21,124 bases of DNA from CAZWEZ01 sp964632795 (GTDB taxonomy: Bacteria; Pseudomonadota; Alphaproteobacteria; Rhodospirillales; 2-02-FULL-58-16), in assembly GCA_964632795.1 (NCBI GenBank), contig CAZWEZ010000063.1, forward strand, positions 1 through 21,124, in the 5' to 3' direction. Below, piece after piece: positions 1-7,008 of this stretch (position 1 is its first letter; each line of letters begins with the position of its first letter). The notes beneath the pieces were generated by a model, which was given only the letters and a program-made list of their open reading frames with translations, made no database searches and was not told the DNA's origin. Both the position numbers and the translations under genes were made by a program.

Positions 1-323
1 GCGATCTCGATCTGGCGCTTGGCGATCAGGGGGCGGGCGATCGAGGTGCCGAGCAGGTAGTGGCCCTCGTACAGCGCGTTGGCGCGGAACATGGGGAACA
101 CGAAGTCGCGCACGAACTCTTCGCGCAGGTCTTCGATGAAGATCTCTTTTATGCCCAGCATCTCGGCTTTTTTCCGGGCCGGCTCCAGTTCCTCGCCCTG
201 GCCGATGTCGGCGGTGAAGGTGACCACCTCGCAGTCGTAGTTGTCCTGCAGCCAGCGCAGGATGACCGAGGTGTCGAGACCGCCCGAATAGGCCAGCACG
301 ACCTTCTTAATGCCCTTGCTCAT
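1..323 (-). CDS. argG: Argininosuccinate synthase, N-terminal part (truncated by window edge)
   Basis: ArgG joins citrulline and aspartate using ATP to make argininosuccinate, the penultimate step of arginine synthesis, in the cytoplasm. The reverse strand from the ATG at 323-321 translates as MSKGIKKVVLAYSGGLDTSV and continues without a stop to base 1 (about 107 residues of roughly 400). The P-loop-like ATP pyrophosphatase motif AYSGGLDTS is at residues 11-19, and the following region (VVTFTADIGQGEE) is typical of the family. The upstream GGGAG/AGGG stretch can serve as ribosome binding site, and a promoter-like pair lies at 364-391. The gene is transcribed in the same direction as the thiol oxidoreductase gene upstream of it but is separated by 79 bp with its own likely promoter. 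Confidence 0.97.
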   Translation of the reverse strand, partial: MSKGIKKVVLAYSGGLDTSVILRWLQDNYDCEVVTFTADIGQGEELEPARKKAEMLGIKEIFIEDLREEFVRDFVFPMFRANALYEGHYLLGTSIARPLIAKRQIEI

Positions 324-363
324 GATCGGCGCGCCCTTGCTCCCAGGGGTGGAAAGGGGGCGC

Positions 364-391
364 AGTATAGGCGATTGCCCGGGCGGGGCAA
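364..391 (-). promoter_or_regulatory. Likely sigma70-type promoter of argG
   Basis: On the reverse strand TTGCCC (plus coordinates 386-391) is followed after 16 bases by TATACT (plus coordinates 364-369), about 40 bp before the argG start codon. The -10 box matches the consensus in five of six positions. The -35 box forms a small dyad TTGCCC/GGGCAA with the start of the spacer. No start-site data exist, so this is a pattern match only. Confidence 0.4.
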
Positions 392-402
392 GGATAGGAG
401 CC

Positions 403-1023
403 TCAACCTTCCAGCCACGACTCGAGGGCCGGCGCCAGAGCCTCGTAAGGACGGTAGCCCACCGTAAGATAGGCGTGCTTGTCGCCGTCGCGGACCACCA
501 CCGCCGGGAAGCCCTGGATGCCCAGGGCGCGCGAACGCATGAAGTCGTTGCTGGTTTGGTGGCGCATCTCCGGGGAGTCGAAGGCGGCCTCGAAGTCGGC
601 GCGCTCGATGGCCTGGGCTTCGGCCAGCTTGGCCAGGGTGGCAGGCGCGGTGACGTCCCGGTTGTCGACGTAGAACGCCCGGTGGAGGGATTCGAAGTAG
701 TCGAACCCTCGCTCCGTCTTCAGGGCGCGGACCGTGACCGCCGCCCGGCACGCCGGTTCGGTGTCGTAGACGAAGCCGTGGCGTTCGAAGAAGGCGAAGT
801 CGAAGGGTTGCCCGGTCTCCTTGCCGACGTGCTCCCAGTGGCCGCGGACGTAGTGCTTGGCGTCGTCGTCCATGGCCTCGGTGGTGCCCGGGCGCAGGCC
901 GCCGACGACCAGGGACAGCGGAACCCGGCCGGCGACCCTGTGGCCGATGGCGGCGATCACCGGGGCGAACCCCCAGCACCACGAGCACATGGGATCGGCG
1001 ACGTAGATGATCTCGCGGTCCAT
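403..1023 (-). CDS. DsbA-family (FrnE-like) thiol-disulfide oxidoreductase
   Basis: Predicted thioredoxin-fold oxidoreductase of the DsbA superfamily, in the FrnE/COG3531-like branch; it probably catalyses thiol-disulfide exchange. With the start chosen at 1023 the protein has 206 residues and no signal peptide, so it is likely cytoplasmic. The active-site CxxC is C13-S-W-C16 inside DPMCSWCWGFAP, and the cis-proline region is the GIQGFPAVVV stretch near the C-terminus. An in-frame ATG at 1044 would add seven residues, but it has no ribosome site, whereas the ATG at 1023 follows GGAGAG at good spacing. The substrate is unknown. The gene stands alone: downstream argG appears to have its own promoter, and a long palindrome lies upstream. 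Confidence 0.9.
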   Translation of the reverse strand: MDREIIYVADPMCSWCWGFAPVIAAIGHRVAGRVPLSLVVGGLRPGTTEAMDDDAKHYVRGHWEHVGKETGQPFDFAFFERHGFVYDTEPACRAAVTVRALKTERGFDYFESLHRAFYVDNRDVTAPATLAKLAEAQAIERADFEAAFDSPEMRHQTSNDFMRSRALGIQGFPAVVVRDGDKHAYLTVGYRPYEALAPALESWLEG

Positions 1024-1086
1024 GGCTCTCTCCGTTTCATCCATGGATATGCCGTTCGCCCAGAGAAGCAGAAGAGGTGAAGTTCG

Positions 1087-1201
1087 ACCGCAAAGGACGC
1101 CGAGGTCCGCCGAGGTGCGCGGAGGAGAAAGTTAGTTTAGAAAATATTTTCATTTCCCTTCTCCTCCGCGCACCTCCGCGCACCACCGCGTCCTCTGCGG
1201 T
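1087..1201. repeat. Long imperfect inverted repeat built of 10-base units
   Basis: Arms at 1087-1129 and 1159-1201 are reverse complements at nearly all positions (five or so mismatches by eye; the innermost 18 bases match perfectly). After a short ACCGCA(a/g)AGGA lead each arm holds three 10-base units: in the left arm cgccgaggtc, cgccgaggtg and cgcggaggag (1098-1127). The AT-rich loop carries the 12-bp perfect palindrome GAAAATATTTTC (1140-1151). It lies downstream of the AhpD-like gene and upstream of the thiol oxidoreductase gene, so a transcript of either strand would form a very stable hairpin. Similar CGCAGAGG-type repeats are, from memory, scattered in many unrelated bacterial genomes. 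No open reading frame of interest lies in it. Confidence 0.85.
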
Positions 1202-1252
1202 AAATTCTTCCTATTGAAGCCGACTCCCCCGGCCATCCTTCGGGCCGCCGCC

Positions 1253-1825
1253 TCAGTAGTTGTTGCGCCGCCCTTCCGGCATCTCCCAGCGGGTGGCCTC
1301 GAAGGCGTCGTCCAGGGGGACCTCGGCGATGTGGTTGGTGTAGTTGCTGATCGTCTTCAATCCGGCCCCCAGCACCACCTCGAGGACCTGGGACCTCTCG
1401 AACCCGGCGCCCAGGAAGTCGGCGATGTCGTGGTCCGACACCCAGCCCCGCTTGTCGACCATCTTGGCGGCAAACGCGCTCAGCGCCCGCAGCCGGGGAT
1501 CGGCGATCGGGGTGTCCTCGCGCACCGCCCGGATCACGTCTTCGCCCAGGCCGGCCTCCCCGGCGGCCCGCGAATGGGCGGCGACGCAATAGTCGCAGCC
1601 GTTGCGCGCGCTCATCGTCAACAGCACCAACTGGCTCTCGGCGGGGCTGAACGAGCCGCTGTAGAAGATCTCGTTCAATGCACGATAACCGTTGACGGTC
1701 GGCGGCGCGTCGGCCATCACCCGGTAGATGTTGGGCGTGAAACCCATCTCGGCGCGGGCGTCCTCCATGGCCTGTCGCGAGGCCTCGGGGGCGGTGTCGT
1801 CGTCGTGGGGGGGGAATCGGCTCAT
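1253..1825 (-). CDS. AhpD-like / carboxymuconolactone decarboxylase family protein (peroxidase-related)
   Basis: A 190-residue all-alpha protein of the AhpD/CMD superfamily. Members act as alkylhydroperoxidase-type thiol peroxidases or have unknown redox roles. The family motif is visible as E63 followed by C77-D-Y-C80 and H84 (in SARNGCDYCVAAHS), which matches the E..CxxC..H proton-relay arrangement of AhpD. No lipoyl partner protein is encoded nearby, so peroxidase activity is an inference. Its ATG overlaps the rlmN stop codon by four bases (ATGA), indicating translational coupling in the cobB-rlmN run. It is the last gene of that run; the large palindrome at 1087-1201 follows and may end or stabilise the transcript. 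Confidence 0.9.
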   Translation of the reverse strand: MSRFPPHDDDTAPEASRQAMEDARAEMGFTPNIYRVMADAPPTVNGYRALNEIFYSGSFSPAESQLVLLTMSARNGCDYCVAAHSRAAGEAGLGEDVIRAVREDTPIADPRLRALSAFAAKMVDKRGWVSDHDIADFLGAGFERSQVLEVVLGAGLKTISNYTNHIAEVPLDDAFEATRWEMPEGRRNNY

Positions 1826-2964
1826 CGGACGTCTCCCTGTTCGATGTCGGGGTGGTGGTCGTCGGCGATGCCGGCCTTACGCCGGGCCTTGAGGCGGCTC
1901 AGCCGGGGGCGCAGGCTGTCGGTGCGCAACTGGCCGCAGGCGGCCAGGATGTCGCGGCCGCGGGGCAGGCGGATCGGCGCCGAATAGCCGGCCGCGTTGA
2001 GGATTTCCGAGAACCGCTTCATCGCCCCCGGCGAGGAGCACTCGTAGGGCGCCCCCGGCCACGGGTTGAAGGGCAACAGGTTGAACTTGGCCGGGATGCC
2101 CCGGACCAACGCCGCCAGCCGCCGGGCGTCGGCCGGCGAATCGTTGATCCCGGCCAGCATCAGGTATTCGAAGGTGATCCGCCGGGCGTTGCTGGCCCCC
2201 GGGTAGTCGCGGCACGCCTGGAGCAGTTGCGCCAGCGGATACTTGCGGTTGATCGGCACCAGTCGGTTGCGAAGCGCGTCGGTGGTGGCGTGCAGGCTGA
2301 TCGCCAGGTTGACCCCCAGCTCGGCGCCGCATCGGCGGATCATCGGCACCACGCCGGAGGTCGACAGGGTGATCCGCCGCTTGGAGATGGCGATGCCCTC
2401 GCCGTCCATGACGATGCGTAGCGCCGCCGCCACCTGGTCGTAGTTGAACAGCGGCTCGCCCATGCCCATGACGACGATGTTGGTGATCATGCGCTCGCCC
2501 TTGGCCCGCGGCCACTCGCCGATGGCGTCGCGCGCCGCCATCAGTTGACCGACGATTTCGGCGGCGCTCAGGTCGCGGACCAGAAGCTGGGTCCCGGTGT
2601 GGCAGAACGGACAGCTCAGGGTGCAGCCGACCTGGGTCGAGACGCACAGCGCGCCGCGGTCCTCCTCGGGGATGAAGACGGTCTCGGCCAGGTTGCCGTC
2701 GGCGAAGGCGAACAGCCACTTCAGCGCGCCGTCCGAGGACGCCTGTTGGCGGTCGATCCGGGGCCGGCCGACCACGAACGACTCGCCCAGCTTGGCCCGC
2801 GCCGTCTTGGACAGGGTGGTCATGCGGGCGAAGTCGGTCTCTCCGTGGTGGTAGATCCAGTGCCACACCTGGCGCCCCCGGAACGGCTTCTCGCCGGCCT
2901 CGGCCAGCATCTCGGCCAGCCGCTGGCGGCTAAGTCCGATGAGGTCGATGCGCCGCTCGGTCAC
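1822..2964 (-). CDS. rlmN: Dual-specificity 23S rRNA/tRNA adenine-C2 methyltransferase (radical SAM)
   Basis: RlmN methylates C2 of A2503 in 23S rRNA and A37 in some tRNAs, supporting decoding accuracy. The 380-residue length is normal for the family. The radical-SAM cluster ligands are C114, C118 and C121 (CTLSCPFC), the SAM-binding GMGEPL is at 167-172, and the two catalytic cysteines are C107 (seven residues before the cluster, as in E. coli) and C343 (in AACGQL). The start is GTG at 2964, ten bases after the cobB stop. The stop overlaps the AhpD-like gene by four bases. The C-terminus has a basic and acidic tail beyond the conserved core. The assignment is secure. Confidence 0.97.
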   Translation of the reverse strand: MTERRIDLIGLSRQRLAEMLAEAGEKPFRGRQVWHWIYHHGETDFARMTTLSKTARAKLGESFVVGRPRIDRQQASSDGALKWLFAFADGNLAETVFIPEEDRGALCVSTQVGCTLSCPFCHTGTQLLVRDLSAAEIVGQLMAARDAIGEWPRAKGERMITNIVVMGMGEPLFNYDQVAAALRIVMDGEGIAISKRRITLSTSGVVPMIRRCGAELGVNLAISLHATTDALRNRLVPINRKYPLAQLLQACRDYPGASNARRITFEYLMLAGINDSPADARRLAALVRGIPAKFNLLPFNPWPGAPYECSSPGAMKRFSEILNAAGYSAPIRLPRGRDILAACGQLRTDSLRPRLSRLKARRKAGIADDHHPDIEQGDVR

Positions 2965-2974
2965 CGGAATCGAC

Positions 2975-3700
2975 CTACCAGCCGCCGTCGAGGATGCGCT
3001 CGACGTAGGCCGGTACCACCTCGGTGGCCGGGCCGTAGACGGTCTCGGCGAACAGGCTGGCCCCTTCCGAGGGTTCCAGGTTCAACTCCACGGTGTGGAC
3101 GCCGCGCCGGGCCCGGACGTGCTGGACGAAGCCGGCCGCCGGGTAGACGTTGCCCGAGGTGCCGATCGACATGAACAGCCGGCAGCGGTCCAGCGCCGCG
3201 AAGATGCCGTCCATCCCCAGCGGCATCTCGCCGAACCACACCACGTGGGGACGCATCGAGCCGCTGGCGCCGCAGCCTTCGCAGGCGACCTCGAGGCCGA
3301 GGTCGCGGTGCCATTGGACGACGGCGCCGCAGGCGGCGCAGCGCACCTTCAGCATCTCGCCGTGCATGTGCAACAGGTTGCGGCTGCCCGCCTTCTCGTG
3401 GAGGTCGTCGATGTTCTGGGTCACCACCATCACCTCGCCGGGCCACCCCTCCTCGAGGCGGGCCAGCGCCTCGTGGGCGGCGTTGGGTTCGACCTCGCCG
3501 CCGGCCAGCCGCGCCCGGCGGGCGTTGTAGAAGGCGTGGACGGTCTCCGGGTCGCGGGCGAAGGCTTGCGGGGTGGCGACGTCCTCGATGCGGACCGTGG
3601 CCCAGATGCCGTCGGCGTCGCGGAAGGTGGACAGGCCCGACTCCTTGGAGATGCCGGCGCCGGTGAGGACGACGATGTCGCCGCGCGAAGATTGGTTCAT
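2975..3700 (-). CDS. cobB: NAD-dependent protein deacylase, class III sirtuin
   Basis: Sir2-family enzyme that removes acyl groups from lysines while consuming NAD+. From the ATG at 3700 (AAGGG upstream) it has 241 residues, the usual CobB length. Visible motifs are GAGISKESGLSTFR (NAD site, residues 14-27), QNIDDLH (95-101), catalytic H113 in HMHG, and zinc ligands C121, C124, C140 and C143. Y58 and R61 in FYNARR match the Tyr-x-x-Arg pair that class III sirtuins (SIRT5, E. coli CobB) use to bind succinyl or malonyl groups, so desuccinylase activity is likely. Reading can be extended upstream in frame, but those codons lie in the divergent phosphatase gene's territory. It is the first gene of the run cobB-rlmN-AhpD-like. 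Confidence 0.95.
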   Translation of the reverse strand: MNQSSRGDIVVLTGAGISKESGLSTFRDADGIWATVRIEDVATPQAFARDPETVHAFYNARRARLAGGEVEPNAAHEALARLEEGWPGEVMVVTQNIDDLHEKAGSRNLLHMHGEMLKVRCAACGAVVQWHRDLGLEVACEGCGASGSMRPHVVWFGEMPLGMDGIFAALDRCRLFMSIGTSGNVYPAAGFVQHVRARRGVHTVELNLEPSEGASLFAETVYGPATEVVPAYVERILDGGW

Positions 3701-3769
3701 GACACCCTTGTCGTGGTTGGCGGGGCCCATGATAATCCATCCCCCGTCCCCATGGCCACGGAGGAGTCG

Positions 3770-4273
3770 ATGGCGGTCCACGTCCTGTTCGTCTGCCACG
3801 GAAACATCTGCCGCTCGCCGACCGCCGAAGGGGTGTTCCGCGCCCTGGTCCGCGGCCAGGGGCTGGACGGCGCGATCGGCGTCGATTCGGCCGGCACCCA
3901 TTCCTTCCACGTCGGCGAGTCCCCAGATGCGCGGGCCCGGGACGCGGCGCTACGGCGCGGCGTCGATTTGAGCCCCATTCGCGCCCGCAAGGTGCGCCCC
4001 GAGGACTTCAAACGCTTCGACTACGTGCTGGCCATGGACCGCGAGAACTACCAGGACCTCGAGCGGATGTGCCCGTCCGGCGAGGAGCGCCGGCTGTCGA
4101 TGTTCCTGGACTTCGCCGGCGCCGCCGGGCCCCGGGACGTCCCCGATCCCTACTACGGCGGCGGCGGCGGCTTCGATCTGGTGCTCGACCTGATCGAGGA
4201 CGCCTCCGAGGGGCTGCTCGCCGAGATCCGGGCCAAGCACCTCTCGGGCCGAGAGCCGATCGATGGACCGTGA
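3770..4273 (+). CDS. Low-molecular-weight protein tyrosine phosphatase family enzyme
   Basis: A 167-residue cytosolic phosphatase with the complete LMW-PTP signature: nucleophile loop C9-HGNIC-R15-S16 near the N-terminus and the general-acid motif D126-P-Y-Y at the C-terminal third. The start at 3770 follows GGAGGAG; an earlier in-frame ATG at 3752 is less well placed. The gene overlaps the fructosamine-kinase gene by 11 bases. LMW-PTPs have been shown to dephosphorylate protein-bound ribulosamine 5-phosphate as well as phosphotyrosine, and the pairing here favours that deglycation role (inference). No BY-kinase or exopolysaccharide genes, the usual context of Wzb/Etp-type phosphatases, are nearby. 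It diverges from cobB across 69 bp. Confidence 0.95.
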   Translation: MAVHVLFVCHGNICRSPTAEGVFRALVRGQGLDGAIGVDSAGTHSFHVGESPDARARDAALRRGVDLSPIRARKVRPEDFKRFDYVLAMDRENYQDLERMCPSGEERRLSMFLDFAGAAGPRDVPDPYYGGGGGFDLVLDLIEDASEGLLAEIRAKHLSGREPIDGP

Positions 4274-5114
4274 CCTCGAGGACGCCGTCGCCCGCGCCGC
4301 CGGCTCGCCCCCGCGCCGTTTCTCGGCGCTGGGCGGGGGCTGCGTCGGCGACGTCTACCGGGTCGATCTGGACAACGGCGAGAGGCTGGTCGTCAAGCTC
4401 GGCGAAGCCGGCGGCGGGCTGGCCATCGAGGGCCTGATGCTCGATACCCTGGCCGCCAACGGGCTTCCGGTGCCCCGGGTGCTGCACGCCGAGGACCGCC
4501 TGTTGGTGATGACCTGGATCGAGACCTCGGGCGGCCTGACGGCGACCGCCCAGGCCGAGGCCGCCGACCTGTTGGCCGCCCTGCACGGGGTGACGGCGGA
4601 CCGTTTCGGCTTCCAAGGGGACACCCTGATCGGCGGCCTGCGCCAGCCCAACCCGTGGGAAGAAAACTGGCTGACCTTCTTCCGCGACCACCGTCTTATG
4701 GACATGGGACGCCAGGCGCTGGAGGCAGGAAGGCTGCCCAAGCGGACCATGGCCCGGCTGGAAACCCTAGCCGGGCGCCTGGAGCGGTGGCTGGAGGAGC
4801 CGGTGCGGCCGTCGCTGATCCACGGCGACATGTGGGGCGGCAACGTGCTGTGCCGGGACGGCCACATCGCCGGCTTCGTCGATCCCGCCGTCTACTACGC
4901 CGACCCCGAGATCGAGCTGGCGTTCAGCACCCTGTTCGGCACCTTCGGCGATCCCTTCTTCGCCCGCTACCGCGACCTCCGGCCCCTGCGCCCCGGCTTC
5001 TTCGAGGAACGCCGCGACCTCTACAACCTGTTCCCGCTGCTGGTCCACGTCCGCCTCTTCGGCGGCTCCTACGTCGCCTCGGTGGAGAGCACGCTGGTCC
5101 GCTTCGGGTATTAG
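4263..5114 (+). CDS. Fructosamine kinase family protein (ketosamine-3-kinase)
   Basis: A 283-residue kinase of the fructosamine-3-kinase family (aminoglycoside phosphotransferase-like fold). These enzymes phosphorylate C3 of sugar adducts on protein amines; bacterial members studied prefer ribulosamines and erythrulosamines, and the product decomposes to free the amine. Visible features are the GGGCVGDVYRV nucleotide loop (24-34), ATP lysine K45 in VVKLG, the catalytic HGDMWGGN (187-194), the metal-binding D208 in FVDPAVYY, and the family-typical DPEIELAFSTLFG. The start codon ATG lies inside the phosphatase gene (11-base overlap), so the two are co-translated. It ends in a convergent arrangement with the GNAT gene. 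Confidence 0.94.
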   Translation: MDRDLEDAVARAAGSPPRRFSALGGGCVGDVYRVDLDNGERLVVKLGEAGGGLAIEGLMLDTLAANGLPVPRVLHAEDRLLVMTWIETSGGLTATAQAEAADLLAALHGVTADRFGFQGDTLIGGLRQPNPWEENWLTFFRDHRLMDMGRQALEAGRLPKRTMARLETLAGRLERWLEEPVRPSLIHGDMWGGNVLCRDGHIAGFVDPAVYYADPEIELAFSTLFGTFGDPFFARYRDLRPLRPGFFEERRDLYNLFPLLVHVRLFGGSYVASVESTLVRFGY

Positions 5115-5238
5115 GCCATGCTCTCATGAATGGCATCGCAATCGGATGTCGGCTTGCCTCACCGATGTCCGCTGAATGCTTGAAACCAGGCCCCAGGCGG
5201 AGTTTCCATCACTTCCGTCTATAGCCGAGAGGCGACAT

Positions 5239-5285
5239 AGGCTTTTGAGGTGAAGCCGGCAAACCACGGCAAAATCACCAAGCCT
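5239..5285. terminator. Possible bidirectional terminator hairpin between convergent genes
   Basis: AGGCTT-ttga-GGTGA (5239-5253) pairs with TCACCAAGCCT (5275-5285), giving 11 base pairs with one 4-base bulge. A smaller GCCG/CGGC stem (5255-5258 with 5267-5270) sits inside the loop. It lies in the gap between the convergent kinase and GNAT genes where a shared terminator is expected. No clean T-run follows on either strand, so termination is uncertain. The rest of 5115-5293 shows nothing recognisable. Confidence 0.3.
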
Positions 5286-5293
5286 ACGTGGTG

Positions 5294-5878
5294 CTACGAT
5301 TGACCACGAGCCTTCAAATAGCTCTCACTATCCAACGTGTAAAAGGGCAGCAAACCGATACCCTTCTTGACTGAATCATAGAGGTCTTCATCTCGGCTAT
5401 ATTTGAGGCCGATTTTTTCAAGGATTCGCCCAGAGGCTTTGTTCCATGGAGCTATAGCTGCATGGCACCGAGAGTGACGACCGCTGGTGAAAAACCAGTC
5501 GATGGCAGCTCGTACCGCCTCGGTAGCAATACCTTTGCGCCAATGGGACCGACCAATTCCGAAACCCAGCTCAGGGCCTTCGTTGTCGATCTGTGGACGC
5601 TCAAATCCGCAAAATCCGAGCAGTGCGCCAGGTGAGGAAATCTCGGTGGTACGGGAGCAGACTGCCCAGCCGCCATAGCCAAATCGTGGCCAGGGAGAAA
5701 TATAGATTTCGATGTAATGCAACGCACAGGCCAGTTGCTCGTCCTTTGTTCGAGGATCCTCAGGCAAGGTTTTCATTACCTCGGGATCGCCGGAGATTTC
5801 TCGTACAAAACCCTCGGCGTCTTCATCGACAAAAGGACGTAGAACCAGCCGCTTTGTTTCGAGAATTGGGGCTTCCAT
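5294..5878 (-). CDS. GNAT family N-acetyltransferase (RimJ-like), probably acquired
   Basis: A 194-residue acetyl-CoA-dependent acyltransferase of the RimJ/RimL-like branch. The N-terminal LETKRLVLRPFVDEDAEGF is typical of this branch. The acetyl-CoA pyrophosphate loop is HWRKGIATEA (112-121), preceded by the ELGFGIG beta strand, and the IAPWNKASGRILEKIGL stretch near the C-terminus matches the usual N-x-x-S-x-x-(I/L)-x-x-K-x-G-(F/L) motif. The substrate cannot be told from sequence; small molecules, ribosomal protein N-termini and antibiotics are all possible for the family. Base composition is near 50 % GC (lines counted by hand range from 45 to 60 %), against about 70 % in neighbours, and codons such as ATA, AGA and TTT are frequent. 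This suggests recent transfer. It stands alone, convergent with the kinase gene. Confidence 0.9.
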   Translation of the reverse strand: MEAPILETKRLVLRPFVDEDAEGFVREISGDPEVMKTLPEDPRTKDEQLACALHYIEIYISPWPRFGYGGWAVCSRTTEISSPGALLGFCGFERPQIDNEGPELGFGIGRSHWRKGIATEAVRAAIDWFFTSGRHSRCHAAIAPWNKASGRILEKIGLKYSRDEDLYDSVKKGIGLLPFYTLDSESYLKARGQS

Positions 5879-6073
5879 ATGCCGATCCTCAAAACCATCG
5901 GAACCATTACGCAGGCCAGGGTATCCTACCGTAGATCATGGGTATTTAGTAAGCACTTGCGCCAACCCGAGCCTAACGTCCGTTCGAGGTCAGGAGCCCC
6001 CCTCCGGGACGGGGGCGCCAACGGCCTTCCATGGGGCCGCAAGCGGACCCTCGGTTCTTATTGAGTACGTGCC

Positions 6074-6403
6074 CTAGTGGGCGTGCTTGGCGGCGATCAC
6101 GTAGCGGCCGTCGTGGAGGCCCTTGAACATTGTCGCCACGTCGGGGTGGGACACCGGCTGGCCGCTGTCGTCGACCAGCAGGTTCTGCTCGGAGACGTAG
6201 GCGACGTAGGTGGTCTCCTCGTTCTCGGCCAGCAGGTGGTAGTAGGGCTGGTCCTTGGCCGGGCGGATGTCCTCGGGGATCGACTGCCACCATTCCTCGG
6301 TGTTGGCGAACACCGGGTCGACGTCGAAGATGACGCCCCGAAACGGAAACAACCGGTGCTTGACGATCTGCCCGATCTGGAACTTCGCGATCCTCGAGGT
6401 CAT
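6074..6403 (-). CDS. hspQ: Heat shock protein HspQ (YccV-like, hemimethylated-DNA-binding fold)
   Basis: A small (109-residue) protein of the HspQ/YccV family. In enterobacteria HspQ binds hemimethylated oriC DNA and also enhances Lon protease specificity. Family hallmarks are AKFQIGQIVKHRLFPFRGVI near the N-terminus, the FDVDPVF strand, the QPYYHLLAE core and the YVSEQNLL segment. The start is uncertain: in-frame ATGs exist at 6439, 6427 and 6403, none with a strong ribosome site. The one at 6403 gives a start matching known HspQ (a few residues before the IGQ motif). It lies 43 bp downstream of thpR and is probably the last gene of the tesA-FIST-tas-thpR-hspQ run. Confidence 0.9.
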   Translation of the reverse strand: MTSRIAKFQIGQIVKHRLFPFRGVIFDVDPVFANTEEWWQSIPEDIRPAKDQPYYHLLAENEETTYVAYVSEQNLLVDDSGQPVSHPDVATMFKGLHDGRYVIAAKHAH

Positions 6404-6446
6404 GGCGTGTCTTGTAGCAGAATCCATCGCATGTGGCACCGACTTA

Positions 6447-6989
6447 TCAGCCTTCGCCGTCGAGCGGGTATTCGGCCAGCGGCTGGTAGCGGACGCCGTT
6501 GGGGCCGAGGTGGCTTCTGAACAGGGTGAAGCCGGCGGCCGGGAACGGTCCGGCGGCGAAACCGTCGTGGGCTTCGAGGAAGTCGACGACGGCGGCGCCC
6601 TTGGTGTTCTTGAACCGGGCCAGGGTGACGTGGGCCGAGAACTTGCGGTGCTCGGGCTCCAGCCCGGCGCGCACCAGGACCGATTCCACGCGGTCGCGGA
6701 GGTGGACCAACGGCTGGCATGCGTCGATTCCGGCCCACAGCACCCGCACCCGGCGCCCCGACTGGAAACAGCCGACCCCGGACAGGGTCAGCTCGAACCC
6801 CGGATGGCGGACCTCGGCCAGGGCGAACTCGATGTCCCCGGCCAGGGCATCGTCGACCTCGCCGATGAAGCGCAGGGAGACGTGCAGGTTGTCGGCCTCG
6901 ACCCAGCGGGCGCCGGGCAGGCCGGCGCGCAGGGCGGCCAGGCGGTGGCGGACATCCTCGGGCAACGGCACTCCGACGAACAGGCGCAT
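6447..6989 (-). CDS. thpR: RNA 2',3'-cyclic phosphodiesterase (2H family)
   Basis: ThpR (formerly called 2'-5' RNA ligase, LigT) opens 2',3'-cyclic phosphates on RNA and can also join or cleave 2'-5' linkages. The 180-residue protein has the two H-x-(S/T)-x motifs of the 2H superfamily: H36-V-S-L and H120-V-T-L, symmetrically spaced as expected. The N-terminal RLFVGVPLPEDVR is the family's standard opening. GGAGGAAGACC directly before the ATG is a strong ribosome binding site. It lies 19 bp after the aldo/keto reductase gene and 43 bp before hspQ, in the same direction. The biological RNA target is unknown. Confidence 0.95.
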   Translation of the reverse strand: MRLFVGVPLPEDVRHRLAALRAGLPGARWVEADNLHVSLRFIGEVDDALAGDIEFALAEVRHPGFELTLSGVGCFQSGRRVRVLWAGIDACQPLVHLRDRVESVLVRAGLEPEHRKFSAHVTLARFKNTKGAAVVDFLEAHDGFAAGPFPAAGFTLFRSHLGPNGVRYQPLAEYPLDGEG

Positions 6990-7008
6990 GGTCTTCCTCC
7001 GCCGCCTC

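Noticed and set aside
375..391. Dyad TTGCCC-GGGCG-GGGCAA between argG and the thiol oxidoreductase gene as a terminator.
   Set aside because: It is short, has no T-run on the transcribed strand and coincides with the better-supported argG promoter -35 region.
2939..3769. The open frame of the LMW phosphatase extends far upstream, through the region opposite cobB.
   Set aside because: The upstream part is antisense to cobB and has no domain; the ATG at 3770 has a strong ribosome site and gives the exact family length.
5996..6016. Hairpin GCCCCC/GGGGGC downstream of hspQ as a terminator.
   Set aside because: The stem is real, but no T-run follows on the reverse strand and it lies about 60 bp from the hspQ stop; too weak to call.
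5971..6060. GCCTAAC followed by GTTCGAGG near the GNAT gene looks like the first half of an integron attC site.
   Set aside because: No matching GTTRRRY end is found at attC distance, it lies upstream rather than downstream of the GNAT gene, and no integrase or other cassette is present.
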